From JAQGHB01 sp036384495 (GTDB taxonomy: Bacteria; Patescibacteriota; Saccharimonadia; Saccharimonadales; UBA4665), in contig DASVMD010000067.1 of assembly GCA_036384495.1 (NCBI GenBank), forward strand, positions 1 to 30,280: a stretch of 30,280 nucleotides of DNA, in the 5' to 3' direction. Each line of letters starts with the position of its first letter. The stretch's first letter is position 1. The position numbers and the translations under genes were made by a program. Of the stretch, positions 14,594-20,820 are shown in pieces. The notes under the pieces were generated by a model. That model was given only the letters and a program-made list of their open reading frames with translations, was not told the DNA's origin and made no database searches.

Positions 14594-15219
14594 ATGATCG
14601 ACACCGTTATTTTTGATTTTGATGGCGTGATAGCAGATAGTGGCGCAATTTTTGCTGAAACTCTGGAAGAAATTCTTGGCAGAGAGCCTTTTACTGACGC
14701 CGAAATCAAAGAAATGCGCCATTCCACGCCACTAGGAATGATGAAAATGCTAGGCATCAAAAAGTGGCAGGTGCCTCGCATTGCTGCAAAAGGCAAAAAA
14801 GCATAGCAGCCAGAATACACAAAGTAGAAATTTTTGATGGTATGCCAGAAACAATCAAGCAATTGCATTCTGATGGTTATAAGATATTTATACTCAGTTC
14901 TAATAGCGTGGAAGCCATTAGAGATGTCCTCAAAAAGTATGATTTGGATGAGTATGTAATGCGGATTTATTCAGGGGCCACACTTTTTGGCAAAGCAAAA
15001 AGATTAAACTCTTTCTTTAAAAAAGAACATTTAAGCAAGGAGCAATGCGTCTACATCGGCGACGAAGTCCGGGATATCGAAGCTACTAAGCAAGTAGGCC
15101 TCAAATGCATTGCTGTCGAATGGGGCTACAGCGCACCCGCTAAACTCAAGATGTATAAGCCCGAGGCCATGGCTTCAAGCCCAAAGTTGATAAGCACCGC
15201 AATTAAAAGTCTCGTCTAG
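14594..15219 (+). pseudogene. HAD-superfamily phosphatase, interrupted by a 1-nt frameshift
   Basis: The first frame gives motif I (VIFDFDGVIADSG, nucleophile Asp) and a helical cap, then stops at 14804-14806 soon after an A6 run (GGCAAAAAAGCATAG). The -1 frame continues without loss: KSIAARIHKVEIFDGM, motif II Ser in ILSSNS, motif III Lys in LFGKAKRL, and motif IV in YIGDEVRDIEAT. One extra A would give a single protein of about 208 residues, normal for a phosphoglycolate phosphatase-like HAD hydrolase. The break may be a recent deletion, a sequencing error, or be bypassed by slippage on the A run. All catalytic motifs are intact, so decay is recent or not real. Confidence 0.8.
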
Positions 15220-15776
15220 CTATTGATTGATCTAGACAACGATATATAGGCTTTTTCAAAATGCTTACGCATAGCTTGCCAGTCTGGCTCGACACGATTA
15301 ACATGCGTAGCTTCATCCCTAATATTAGTGGCTGCAACATATTGCTCACTGAACTCCTCTAAACGTTGCGGCGAAACATTAAAGAGTGTGGCCTTGGCTT
15401 TGCTGACGGCTTGTGTAAGTGGCTCTTTATATCTTTTTGGATAACGATGTACTAGCCAGTAATGAAGCTCTGCTTTGGCAACTTTTTCTGCGTCAATTTC
15501 TTCGACGGCATGTTTATCAACCAATCTGTAAAATTTAGCTAGAAAGGCCTCGGTTTGCTCTAAATCGCCAGTGCGCCGGAAAGCAACTGCGGCACGTGTA
15601 GAATAGTAGCCCAATCGTATATTAACTACATAACTAGTGCCGACCTGTTCTCTAAATAAGCGTGTCAGTAAGAGGAATAGTTTAAAGAATTTGTGAGAAT
15701 AATAAGCCTTGAGCATCTGCGTATCGATCAAAGCAAGTCGCTCGGGATTAAAAGCTTTGATGCTTCTTTTTGACAT
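15216..15776 (-). CDS. Hypothetical helical protein of the element's right end
   Basis: This 186-residue protein is almost wholly alpha-helical, with many Lys, Arg, Tyr and aromatic residues and no Cys. A slightly hydrophobic stretch (KFFKLFLLLTRLF, about residues 29-41) is too charged for a clear membrane anchor. No catalytic motif is visible and I do not recognise a family. It reads towards the HAD gene and overlaps its stop by 4 bp. A TGT-TATTAT box lies 9 nt before its ATG, so it is separately transcribed. Being the last complete gene before the attachment site, it is element cargo or a maintenance function. Confidence 0.62.
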   Translation of the reverse strand: MSKRSIKAFNPERLALIDTQMLKAYYSHKFFKLFLLLTRLFREQVGTSYVVNIRLGYYSTRAAVAFRRTGDLEQTEAFLAKFYRLVDKHAVEEIDAEKVAKAELHYWLVHRYPKRYKEPLTQAVSKAKATLFNVSPQRLEEFSEQYVAATNIRDEATHVNRVEPDWQAMRKHFEKAYISLSRSINS

Positions 15777-15785
15777 ACTAACTTA

Positions 15786-15794
15786 ATAATAACA
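15786..15794 (-). promoter_or_regulatory. Extended -10 of the helical hypothetical gene
   Basis: The reverse strand reads TGTTATTAT, 9 nt before the ATG at 15776. Confidence 0.45.
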
Positions 15795-15816
15795 AAAATT
15801 ACAGTGACGGGCTTGG

Positions 15817-15912
15817 CTAGTGCGGCTTTCTGCTTTTTAATAGTAGGTCTAAGTCATCCATTTTTTGACTAAGCTCAATTAAGGACGTCTCTACGGTGTT
15901 CCAGTTTTGGCA
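15817..15912 (-). other. Orphan recombinase tail: 31 codons that continue the integrase frame in the circular element
   Basis: If the two attachment cores are joined, the reverse-strand recombinase frame passes through the core (VTSR) and continues here for 31 codons to a TAG at 15817-15819. The tail starts CQNWNTVETSLIELSQK and ends LKSRKPH; it is amphipathic and helical. In the integrated state it is cut off from the recombinase. It could still be read from an ATG at 15927 whose last two bases lie in the core. An open stretch of 31 codons can occur by chance, so the reading is inferred from frame continuity across the junction. Confidence 0.55.
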
Positions 15913-15926
15913 CCGTGAGGTCACCA
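15913..15926. repeat. Right attachment core
   Basis: CCGTGAGGTCACCA is identical to the tRNA-Glu 3' end. It marks the right end of the element. What follows (TTCCCCGTAG and then a terminator) should be the original tRNA downstream sequence. Confidence 0.82.
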
Positions 15927-15939
15927 TTCCCCGTAGATT

Positions 15940-15963
15940 AAAAGTCCCGTTTGGGACTTTTTT
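15940..15963 (+). terminator. Stranded original terminator of tRNA-Glu
   Basis: AAAAGTCCC, loop GTTT, GGGACTTTT form a perfect stem running into six T. No gene now ends just before it. Removing the element would place it 13 nt after the tRNA CCA, the expected position for a tRNA terminator. Confidence 0.85.
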
Positions 15964-15971
15964 GATACCAT
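15963..15971 (+). promoter_or_regulatory. Extended -10 of the YqfO-like gene
   Basis: TGATACCAT ends 6 nt before the ATG at 15978. This favours that ATG over the one at 15972. Confidence 0.52.
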
Positions 15972-15977
15972 ATGTCT

Positions 15978-16298
15978 ATGAAACAATACAAATTAGTTGT
16001 GACCGTTCCAGAGTCTGACGGTGATAGATTGCGCGAGGCAATCGGCGACGCTGGCGGCGGCAAAGTCGGAGACTATTCTTACTGCAGCTTCACGGTTAAG
16101 GGCACTGGCAGGTTCAAGCCCGAAGTGGGAGCGAATCCGGCTATTGGCTCTGTCGGAGAGATGGAAGAAGTTGTCGAAGATCGAATAGAGGTAAATTGCG
16201 ATGATTCAACGCTCGAAAATGTTAGAAAAGCTGTTCTAGCGGTACATCCCTACGAAGAGCCAGTGATTGACGTGTACCCTCTTTTCTCGCAAGAGTGA
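15978..16298 (+). CDS. Stand-alone YqfO/NIF3-type domain protein
   Basis: The 106-residue protein matches the PII/CutA-like domain that is inserted in YqfO-type NIF3 proteins. Marks are YKLVVTVPESDGDRLREAI at the start, GGGKVGDYSYCSF, GTGRFKPEVGANPAIGSVG, and VHPYEEPVIDVYPL at the end. In NIF3 proteins this domain accompanies a dinuclear metal hydrolase; here it is alone, as in many small genomes, and its function is unknown. The fold usually trimerises and binds small ligands or metal. It is the first host gene right of the element and has its own promoter just after the stranded terminator. Confidence 0.88.
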   Translation: MKQYKLVVTVPESDGDRLREAIGDAGGGKVGDYSYCSFTVKGTGRFKPEVGANPAIGSVGEMEEVVEDRIEVNCDDSTLENVRKAVLAVHPYEEPVIDVYPLFSQE

Positions 16299-16339
16299 AT
16301 GAGCGCGCTAACGAAAATTATATCCCCCAGAGAACAGTA

Positions 16340-16368
16340 TTGACCAAATATCATAAAAGTGATATTTT
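16340..16368 (+). promoter_or_regulatory. Promoter of the 16377 gene
   Basis: TTGACC (16340-16345), 17 nt, TATTTT (16363-16368) with TG in the extended position. It ends 8 nt before the ATG. Confidence 0.62.
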
Positions 16369-16376
16369 AAGCGTTA

Positions 16377-16709
16377 ATGACAAATGTTATTGCCCCCAGA
16401 GCGCGCGAAATCGTGCGAGAGCCGAGTGTTGACGCTTTTACTGAGTATGCAGCGCGCTACGACGAGTTGACTGGCAAGTTTATCCGCATGGGCGGGGTTA
16501 TTTTGGTCGCTCCAGTCGTAAAACTAGGCACGGGCCGCGTTATTAAGCATCTTGATATCCTGTGGGCTGGCTTCGAGACATCCGATGAAGAGCTGGCCCG
16601 GAGAATCGACACTGAAACTGAAAACGCCGACGAGGCTGGTCGTGCCGAAACGGTGACAGTGATGGGAAACTACGTTCCAGATCTCGCGGTTGACGTCCGG
16701 TCTATGTAA
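16377..16709 (+). CDS. Hypothetical protein, 110 residues
   Basis: A good -35/-10 promoter and a clean ATG support this as a real gene. The protein is soluble and acidic towards the C-terminus, with a central hydrophobic strand region (MGGVILVAPVVKLGTGRVIK, residues 38-57) suggesting a small alpha/beta fold. No motif or family is recognised. It ends about 160 bp from the convergent 16871 gene and has no obvious functional partner nearby. Confidence 0.55.
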   Translation: MTNVIAPRAREIVREPSVDAFTEYAARYDELTGKFIRMGGVILVAPVVKLGTGRVIKHLDILWAGFETSDEELARRIDTETENADEAGRAETVTVMGNYVPDLAVDVRSM

Positions 16710-16762
16710 GCATCGTATATTGAGCCAAATGGTGGCCTTGACCACGACTACAACTGCTCTAA

Positions 16763-16783
16763 TTAATTACTAAGCGACACATC
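16763..16783. repeat. Copy of the 3' end of the secreted-protein gene (21-bp direct repeat)
   Basis: The 21 bases are identical to 17675-17695, the end of the secreted-protein gene, and on the reverse strand encode DVSLSN and a stop. Upstream codons in the same frame stay open back to the stop of the 16871 gene but do not resemble the secreted protein. This looks like a remnant of a duplication. The rest of 16710-16870 shows no gene. Confidence 0.6.
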
Positions 16784-16870
16784 CCCCTCTGCGTCATCCC
16801 TGTGACGCTGTACCCATTCAGCATCTAGAAATTTTTTTGAAGAACAATAGAACAGCTGGATGTGTGTAGT

Positions 16871-17458
16871 TCAGCCAAGACGACAATTTAAACTGCTTAG
16901 TTTGGCGTCGATGCTTGCTTGCAAATCACCCAGACCATCTACTACAGGCGCATAGGCACCCTTACGTATTTCTTGTGCCACTACTCGTGCTGCTGCGGTA
17001 ACTTCCTTTGCACGCTGCTCAGCATCTTGTATTATTGTTTGTGCTCGTGCTGCTGCTGATTCATGTACCGTAGCCGCCTCAGCTTCAACATCTTCGTGGA
17101 GCTCGAGTGCTTTGGTAAAGACTTCACTCACGGCTTCGAGGGCGGTGTTGCCAATGGATGTGCAGTGCGATCTTCGGCCATCGGCATTTCGAGAACAATT
17201 AGGAGTTATGATTACGAGCCTCGTGGAATCGTCGCTGTACATATCATCGGAAGTTGTTTCTTTTACTTCTTCGGTTGCAACAATATCTAGGCAGCAATTT
17301 GCGTCTCCACAAGCTTGCCGACCAGCGGTTGTAACTGCTTCCAGTGTGGTCCTTAATGAGCCGTCAGTTGCCACTTCGATGGCGTCCTGTTCTTCGGGAC
17401 GTGGGTCCCAGCCTTCTGTGCCCATACCTAGAGTAATTTTCCCTTGCTCTACGATCAT
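16871..17458 (-). CDS. Hypothetical protein with a helical, coiled-coil-like C-terminal half
   Basis: The 195-residue protein has an N-terminal half with four Cys (CGDANCC and another near residue 88) and mixed strands. The C-terminal half (about 100-195) is one long Ala/Glu/Arg-rich helical region (EAAAARAQTIIQDAEQRAKE-like), probably a coiled coil. No signal peptide or membrane segment is visible. AAGGAG lies 5 nt before the ATG, and a promoter with TAGAAT is about 25 nt upstream, so this gene has a normal leader, unlike most here. The coiled coil vaguely recalls phage-shock or F-type b-subunit helices, but I assign no family. Confidence 0.65.
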   Translation of the reverse strand: MIVEQGKITLGMGTEGWDPRPEEQDAIEVATDGSLRTTLEAVTTAGRQACGDANCCLDIVATEEVKETTSDDMYSDDSTRLVIITPNCSRNADGRRSHCTSIGNTALEAVSEVFTKALELHEDVEAEAATVHESAAARAQTIIQDAEQRAKEVTAAARVVAQEIRKGAYAPVVDGLGDLQASIDAKLSSLNCRLG

Positions 17459-17480
17459 AGTAACTCCTTATTTTGCTAGT

Positions 17481-17508
17481 ATTCTACCATAGAAGTGCAA
17501 AAATACAA
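17481..17508 (-). promoter_or_regulatory. Promoter of the 16871-17458 gene
   Basis: On the reverse strand TTGTAT, 16 nt, TAGAAT with TGG before it (extended -10). A Shine-Dalgarno AAGGAG at 17464-17469 follows. Confidence 0.6.
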
Positions 17509-17674
17509 TATTTAATTGCCTAGCAGACGTAATCCTCGTCGAACCCGTTGCTTCCCGCAGTCGGAGCGGATTGGGACAGCTCGGGGATGTTACCGTCAAA
17601 GCTGTGTTCAGGAGCACAGTTACCTTTGGCATCTTGCCGGGTGTCCGCCCTGCCCAGTACCGATAGCCTTAGCC
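17509..17674 (-). other. Startless open reading remnant between two leftward genes
   Basis: Reading leftward, a frame from just after the secreted-protein stop stays open for about 50 codons, with GNCAPEHSFDGNIPELSQ and ending DEDYVC and a TAG. It has no ATG, GTG or TTG start in a suitable place. The composition looks protein-like, so it may be the decayed 3' end of a former gene. Confidence 0.35.
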
Positions 17675-18871
17675 TTAATTACTAAGCGACACATCTCCCC
17701 CGGTAGCGTTACCGTTGCTGGCTGCGCCGGAATCGCCGCCGCCAGTTGAGGTGTTGCCTGAGCTATTGCTCGATCCGCTACTGGCTGATTGCCAGCTACT
17801 ATTAACGACTGAAACATTATTGTTATTGGTCACGCTGGTGTAACTGCTAGAACTGGAGGATGCGGTGTTGGTGGAGCCAGGGCCGGTTGGTCCGGTAACA
17901 TTGGCGCCACTTGGGCTGCCTGGGCTTCCGCCTCCAGAGCCACCCGCTAGCGGATTGCTAACACCTACGCTGCCACCGCTGGCGTTACCATTGCTGGCTG
18001 CGCCCGAACCTGAACCTGCGCCAGATGTATTGCCCGAGCCGCTCACTGAGCCACTGTATGCCCCTTGTGAGTTGCCATTACCCACGCGCACAGCGGTGTT
18101 ATTGCTAGCTACAACAGAGTTGTTGCGGGCAGTAGGAACAGTGTTAACTGAACCAGGGCCGGTTGGTCCGGTAATGCCACCGCTAGACCCACCTACGGCA
18201 CGGCCGCATCCATCGGTCAGCGGTGCCGCGGCGGCTATGCCGCCGCTGTTGCTGATATGAATTGAGAAGTTCGTTGTATTGAAATTGGTGGCGTCGCCAC
18301 TGCTAGTGCCGCCAAGTCCGCCTGAACCTGATGCATCGGCGGGCCAGCTCATCATCCAGCTGGCGGCGTTGCTGTTCATCCAGCTGCTGAGTTGTGATGA
18401 CCAATTGGTGAAGCTTTGGTTGTTAGCCTGCCAGGTTACGGGATTCCAGCTTGCCCAATCGTTGCCACTAGGCAGCCAAGAGGTATTTTGACTGGTGCCG
18501 CCCCACTGTGCCGTGCTGTGAGCCGTGAGCCAGTCGTTAACGCTGCTCCACCAGGCATTAAAACTGTCGCCGTTGGCCTGCGCAGCTGACGGGTCTAAGG
18601 CTTCCCAGCCGCTCCAGGCGGCTGAGGTGTTATCGCTGGAATTGGCATTGCCGCTCGTGGCCGTTTGGGAGTTAGAGTTACTGAGTGACACATTGTTATT
18701 ATTCGTGATACGACAGGTGTTTGTTTGGGTAGTTGTGGCGCTGTTATATGACCCTGGACCGGTTGGGCCGGTGATACTATCGGCGGCAGCAAGACCGGTG
18801 CAGCCGAAACAGGCCATAATAGCTGTAATAAAAGCGTACGCGGCGCGTTGCCAAGCGGTTTTTCGCTCCAT
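17675..18871 (-). CDS. Secreted Gly/Ser/Asn-rich protein with ITGPTGPGS modules and a Trp-rich domain
   Basis: The 398-residue protein has a signal peptide: MERKTAW, a hydrophobic core (AYAFITAIMACFGCTGLA), and a likely cleavage after LAA near residue 29. The mature part contains three modules starting ITGPTGPGS-type at residues 33, 233 and 326, each followed by an Asn/Ser-rich stretch ending SGNTS or similar. The last two also share GAASNGNA. Between the first and second lies a Trp-rich domain (residues 85-176) with 14 Trp in about 92 residues. No sortase motif or C-terminal anchor is visible. GAGGAGGGG just before the ATG at 18871 decides the start; an ORF extension to 19021 would run through the structured leader. 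It may be an adhesin or surface-layer component; the family is unknown to me. Confidence 0.78.
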   Translation of the reverse strand: MERKTAWQRAAYAFITAIMACFGCTGLAAADSITGPTGPGSYNSATTTQTNTCRITNNNNVSLSNSNSQTATSGNANSSDNTSAAWSGWEALDPSAAQANGDSFNAWWSSVNDWLTAHSTAQWGGTSQNTSWLPSGNDWASWNPVTWQANNQSFTNWSSQLSSWMNSNAASWMMSWPADASGSGGLGGTSSGDATNFNTTNFSIHISNSGGIAAAAPLTDGCGRAVGGSSGGITGPTGPGSVNTVPTARNNSVVASNNTAVRVGNGNSQGAYSGSVSGSGNTSGAGSGSGAASNGNASGGSVGVSNPLAGGSGGGSPGSPSGANVTGPTGPGSTNTASSSSSSYTSVTNNNNVSVVNSSWQSASSGSSNSSGNTSTGGGDSGAASNGNATGGDVSLSN

Positions 18872-18910
18872 ATACCCCTCCTCTTCTGAATTTGCTGAGT
18901 TGTCCGAAGA

Positions 18911-19008
18911 TGCGCTCAGGTGAGTGGGACTAAGCCAAGGGCTGCGATCCTGACGCATACCGCAAAGCCGGTCTCGTAGCCTGCTTCTCCCCACCTCACC
19001 AAAGCGCA
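18911..19008 (-). ncRNA. Structured leader RNA candidate of the secreted-protein gene
   Basis: The arms 18912-18928 and 18990-19007 pair over about 16 bp with one mismatch and one bulge (GCGC, GGTGAG and TGGG blocks with their complements). The 60-nt centre can form further hairpins: TGCG-TCAGGAT-CGCA and CCG-GCTTTG-CGG. It ends about 40 nt before the ATG. A second hairpin (AAGCCA...TGGCTT, 19020-19042) lies further upstream. The region is too structured for a plain leader, and no riboswitch family matches. The strand is inferred from the downstream gene. Confidence 0.5.
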
Positions 19009-19102
19009 CATGCTCTGACAAGCCACATTGTAGGACTGGCTTTTTGCGCGAACTGTACGAATTATTACTTGCTTATGCTAACAGATGAAAAGCTGTGTAT
19101 AA

Positions 19103-19531
19103 CTACTTGTGATACGGCTGCCCGGCGCTAATCGTGCTGGCGCGGTACAAGGTTTCAAGCAGCACGACCATAGCCAAATCATGCGGAAATGTCAGGTGGC
19201 TGAGGCTCCACTCAAAATTAACCTTTTCAATAACTTCTTCGGGCAGCCCCTCTGGTCCACCGATAATAAAAGTGACTTCCCTACCGCCCTGCGCGTGCTT
19301 GTCGAGGAACTTGGCAAGCTCCGGGCTGCTAAATTGCACGCCATCTATAACCAGACCGACTTTATAGCTTTGCCCGGCAGCTTCTAAGATGTGTTCGGCA
19401 TCGTTATGCTTATCTGATATATGCGTGACCCGTATCTGATGGTAATGCTTGAGCCGTTGCCAATACTCCTGCCAGCCATCTTTGGCGTATTGGAGTTTGG
19501 GCGTGCCGACGGTGATAATGTGAATTTTCAT
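19103..19531 (-). CDS. rlmH: 23S rRNA pseudouridine-1915 N3-methyltransferase RlmH
   Basis: The 142-residue SPOUT enzyme methylates pseudouridine 1915 in helix 69 of 23S rRNA using S-adenosylmethionine. Conserved elements are visible throughout: MKIHIITVGTPK at the start, FIIGGPEGLPEEV for the cofactor knot, LSHLTFPHDLAMVVLLETLYRA, and the terminal AGQPYHK. Length is near the usual 155. TAGAAT lies 7 nt before the ATG, so the gene has its own leaderless-type promoter although umuC ends only 10 bp upstream. Identification is secure. Confidence 0.96.
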   Translation of the reverse strand: MKIHIITVGTPKLQYAKDGWQEYWQRLKHYHQIRVTHISDKHNDAEHILEAAGQSYKVGLVIDGVQFSSPELAKFLDKHAQGGREVTFIIGGPEGLPEEVIEKVNFEWSLSHLTFPHDLAMVVLLETLYRASTISAGQPYHK

Positions 19532-19538
19532 TACTCAT

Positions 19539-19544
19539 ATTCTA
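19539..19544 (-). promoter_or_regulatory. -10 of rlmH
   Basis: TAGAAT on the reverse strand, 7 nt before the ATG. It overlaps the umuC stop codon. Confidence 0.45.
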
Positions 19545-20819
19545 CCTGAGTGTTGGTAAATCTTGCCAGTGGCTGGTGTAGCGTGGGCTGCGGAAGTCGT
19601 GTTTGGGGGTCCAGGCTGCGGAGAGGTCTTCGGCGGCGTAGCGGATGGCGCCGCTGCCGTAGCGGTTATTAATAGTATCAAACGCCTGCAAACGCGAGGC
19701 GGCGTTTTGGTGCGCCACAAGGTTGACTTCACCGAACAGATCGGCCTGCAAGGAGTGCTGGCTGACGAGATCGTATAGCAGCACGTTGGCGCGGTGATAC
19801 TGTGTTTTGGCGCCCATGGCGGGCTTGAGCGCTTTGAGCAGCTCAGCTGTAATATGGCCGCCGTCGGCCGTGGGCGTGCGGAAACCGACGTAGCGGCTGA
19901 GTCGTTCGTAGCCGGGTTTGTGGCGGTTGGTGCTGAGCGATACTACGGCGCTGCGAGCTAGCAAGCCGTCTTTGCGGAGGCGGAGCGCGGCTCGGGCGGT
20001 TAGGCTGCTGATTGCCGCCTCCACCACTGCCGGATCGCTGGTGTCGCTGCCGAACATGCGGCCGTGCATGACGCTCTGGCGAACTCTCCCGAACGGCTCC
20101 AGCTGGTAGCAGCGTGTGCCATTTAATTCGGCTACCATTTGCCGACCGTGGATGCCCAGGAGCTGCTGAGCCAAACGCGGGTTCATGGCCGCCAAATCGG
20201 CTGCCGTAAAGATACCTTCGGCGCGCAGCCGCGGCGCCAACCGCCAGCCCACGCCCCAGATCTCGTTGACTGGTGTTTTGATAAGATGCGTTTGGCGCTC
20301 GGTGGCTGCCATATGGGCCAGGTCAAGCACGCCGCTAGGGCAATCATCTTGCTTGGCGCGGTGATTAGCGATTTTGGCCATGGTTTTGCTCGGTGCCAGG
20401 CCGATTGACACCGGTATACCAACTTCGGTGAGAATTTTTTGGCGCAAATCCCTGCTCCACTGGCCGTAATCGGTGATGTTCAGTTCGCTGAGGTCAATAA
20501 AGGATTCGTCCACCGAATATATTTCGGTACGCGGCGTAATACTGGTTAATAATCGCGTGAGTCGGTGGCTGATATCGCCGTACAGCTCAAAATTGGCGCT
20601 AAACACCGTGACGCCCTGTTCTTTAAAGAGCTGACGGTACTTAAACACCGGCGCGCCCATAGGAACGCCAAGCTTTTTGGCTTCGTTGGAGCGCGAAATG
20701 GCGCAGCCGTCGTTGCTAGAGAGTACAACAACGGGCTTGCCTTCTAGGTCTGGCCGGAACAGCCGTTCGCAGCTGACGAAGAAGTTATTGCAGTCAATAA
20801 GGGCAAGTGTCTGATCCAT
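19542..20819 (-). CDS. umuC: Y-family translesion DNA polymerase, UmuC type
   Basis: The 425-residue protein has the Y-family catalytic residues D9 (LIDCNNFFVSCE) and D104/E105 (YSVDESFIDLS), which bind the metals. The steric-gate region FF, a helix-hairpin-helix thumb segment (LLGIHGRQMVAELNG) and a UmuC-type C-terminal little-finger domain (SLSTNRHKPGYERLS) follow. Length equals E. coli UmuC (422). It copies past DNA lesions with low fidelity and needs UmuD' in E. coli. It starts 1 nt after the stop of the UmuD-like gene, so the two are coupled as in umuDC operons. The C-terminal region may bind the beta clamp, but no clear clamp motif is seen. Confidence 0.95.
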   Translation of the reverse strand: MDQTLALIDCNNFFVSCERLFRPDLEGKPVVVLSSNDGCAISRSNEAKKLGVPMGAPVFKYRQLFKEQGVTVFSANFELYGDISHRLTRLLTSITPRTEIYSVDESFIDLSELNITDYGQWSRDLRQKILTEVGIPVSIGLAPSKTMAKIANHRAKQDDCPSGVLDLAHMAATERQTHLIKTPVNEIWGVGWRLAPRLRAEGIFTAADLAAMNPRLAQQLLGIHGRQMVAELNGTRCYQLEPFGRVRQSVMHGRMFGSDTSDPAVVEAAISSLTARAALRLRKDGLLARSAVVSLSTNRHKPGYERLSRYVGFRTPTADGGHITAELLKALKPAMGAKTQYHRANVLLYDLVSQHSLQADLFGEVNLVAHQNAASRLQAFDTINNRYGSGAIRYAAEDLSAAWTPKHDFRSPRYTSHWQDLPTLR

Positions 20820-20820
20820 A

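Larger units (their letters stand above)
8342..15926. mobile_element. Integrative element of about 7.6 kb inserted in the 3' end of tRNA-Glu
   Basis: The element is bounded by two copies of CCGTGAGGTCACCA, one in the tRNA 3' end (8342-8355) and one at 15913-15926. Just inside the left copy lies a serine recombinase, and past the right copy lies a terminator that fits the original tRNA. Contents in order: recombinase, small ORF, divergent control region, helix-turn-helix ORF, NUDIX, nucleotidyltransferase, PIN/ImmA pair, SDR, HAD, helical hypothetical. The interior looks more AT-rich than the flanks. No replication, conjugation or virion gene is visible, so it is probably integrative with passenger genes and moves by recombinase alone or with helper functions. 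Confidence 0.85.

Noticed and set aside
18911..19008. Possible signal-recognition-particle RNA, because the reverse strand has GTCAGG and GCAGCC close together.
   Set aside because: The two motifs are separated by only 3 nt. The GGAA-type tetraloop and its stem, essential for Ffh binding, are absent.
18872..19021. N-terminal extension of the secreted-protein ORF to 19021.
   Set aside because: A strong Shine-Dalgarno lies directly before the ATG at 18871, a signal peptide begins there, and the extension runs through the palindromic leader.
19020..19045. Forward-strand terminator (AAGCCA, 11-nt loop, TGGCTT, T-run).
   Set aside because: No forward gene precedes it. It is more simply a hairpin of the leftward leader.
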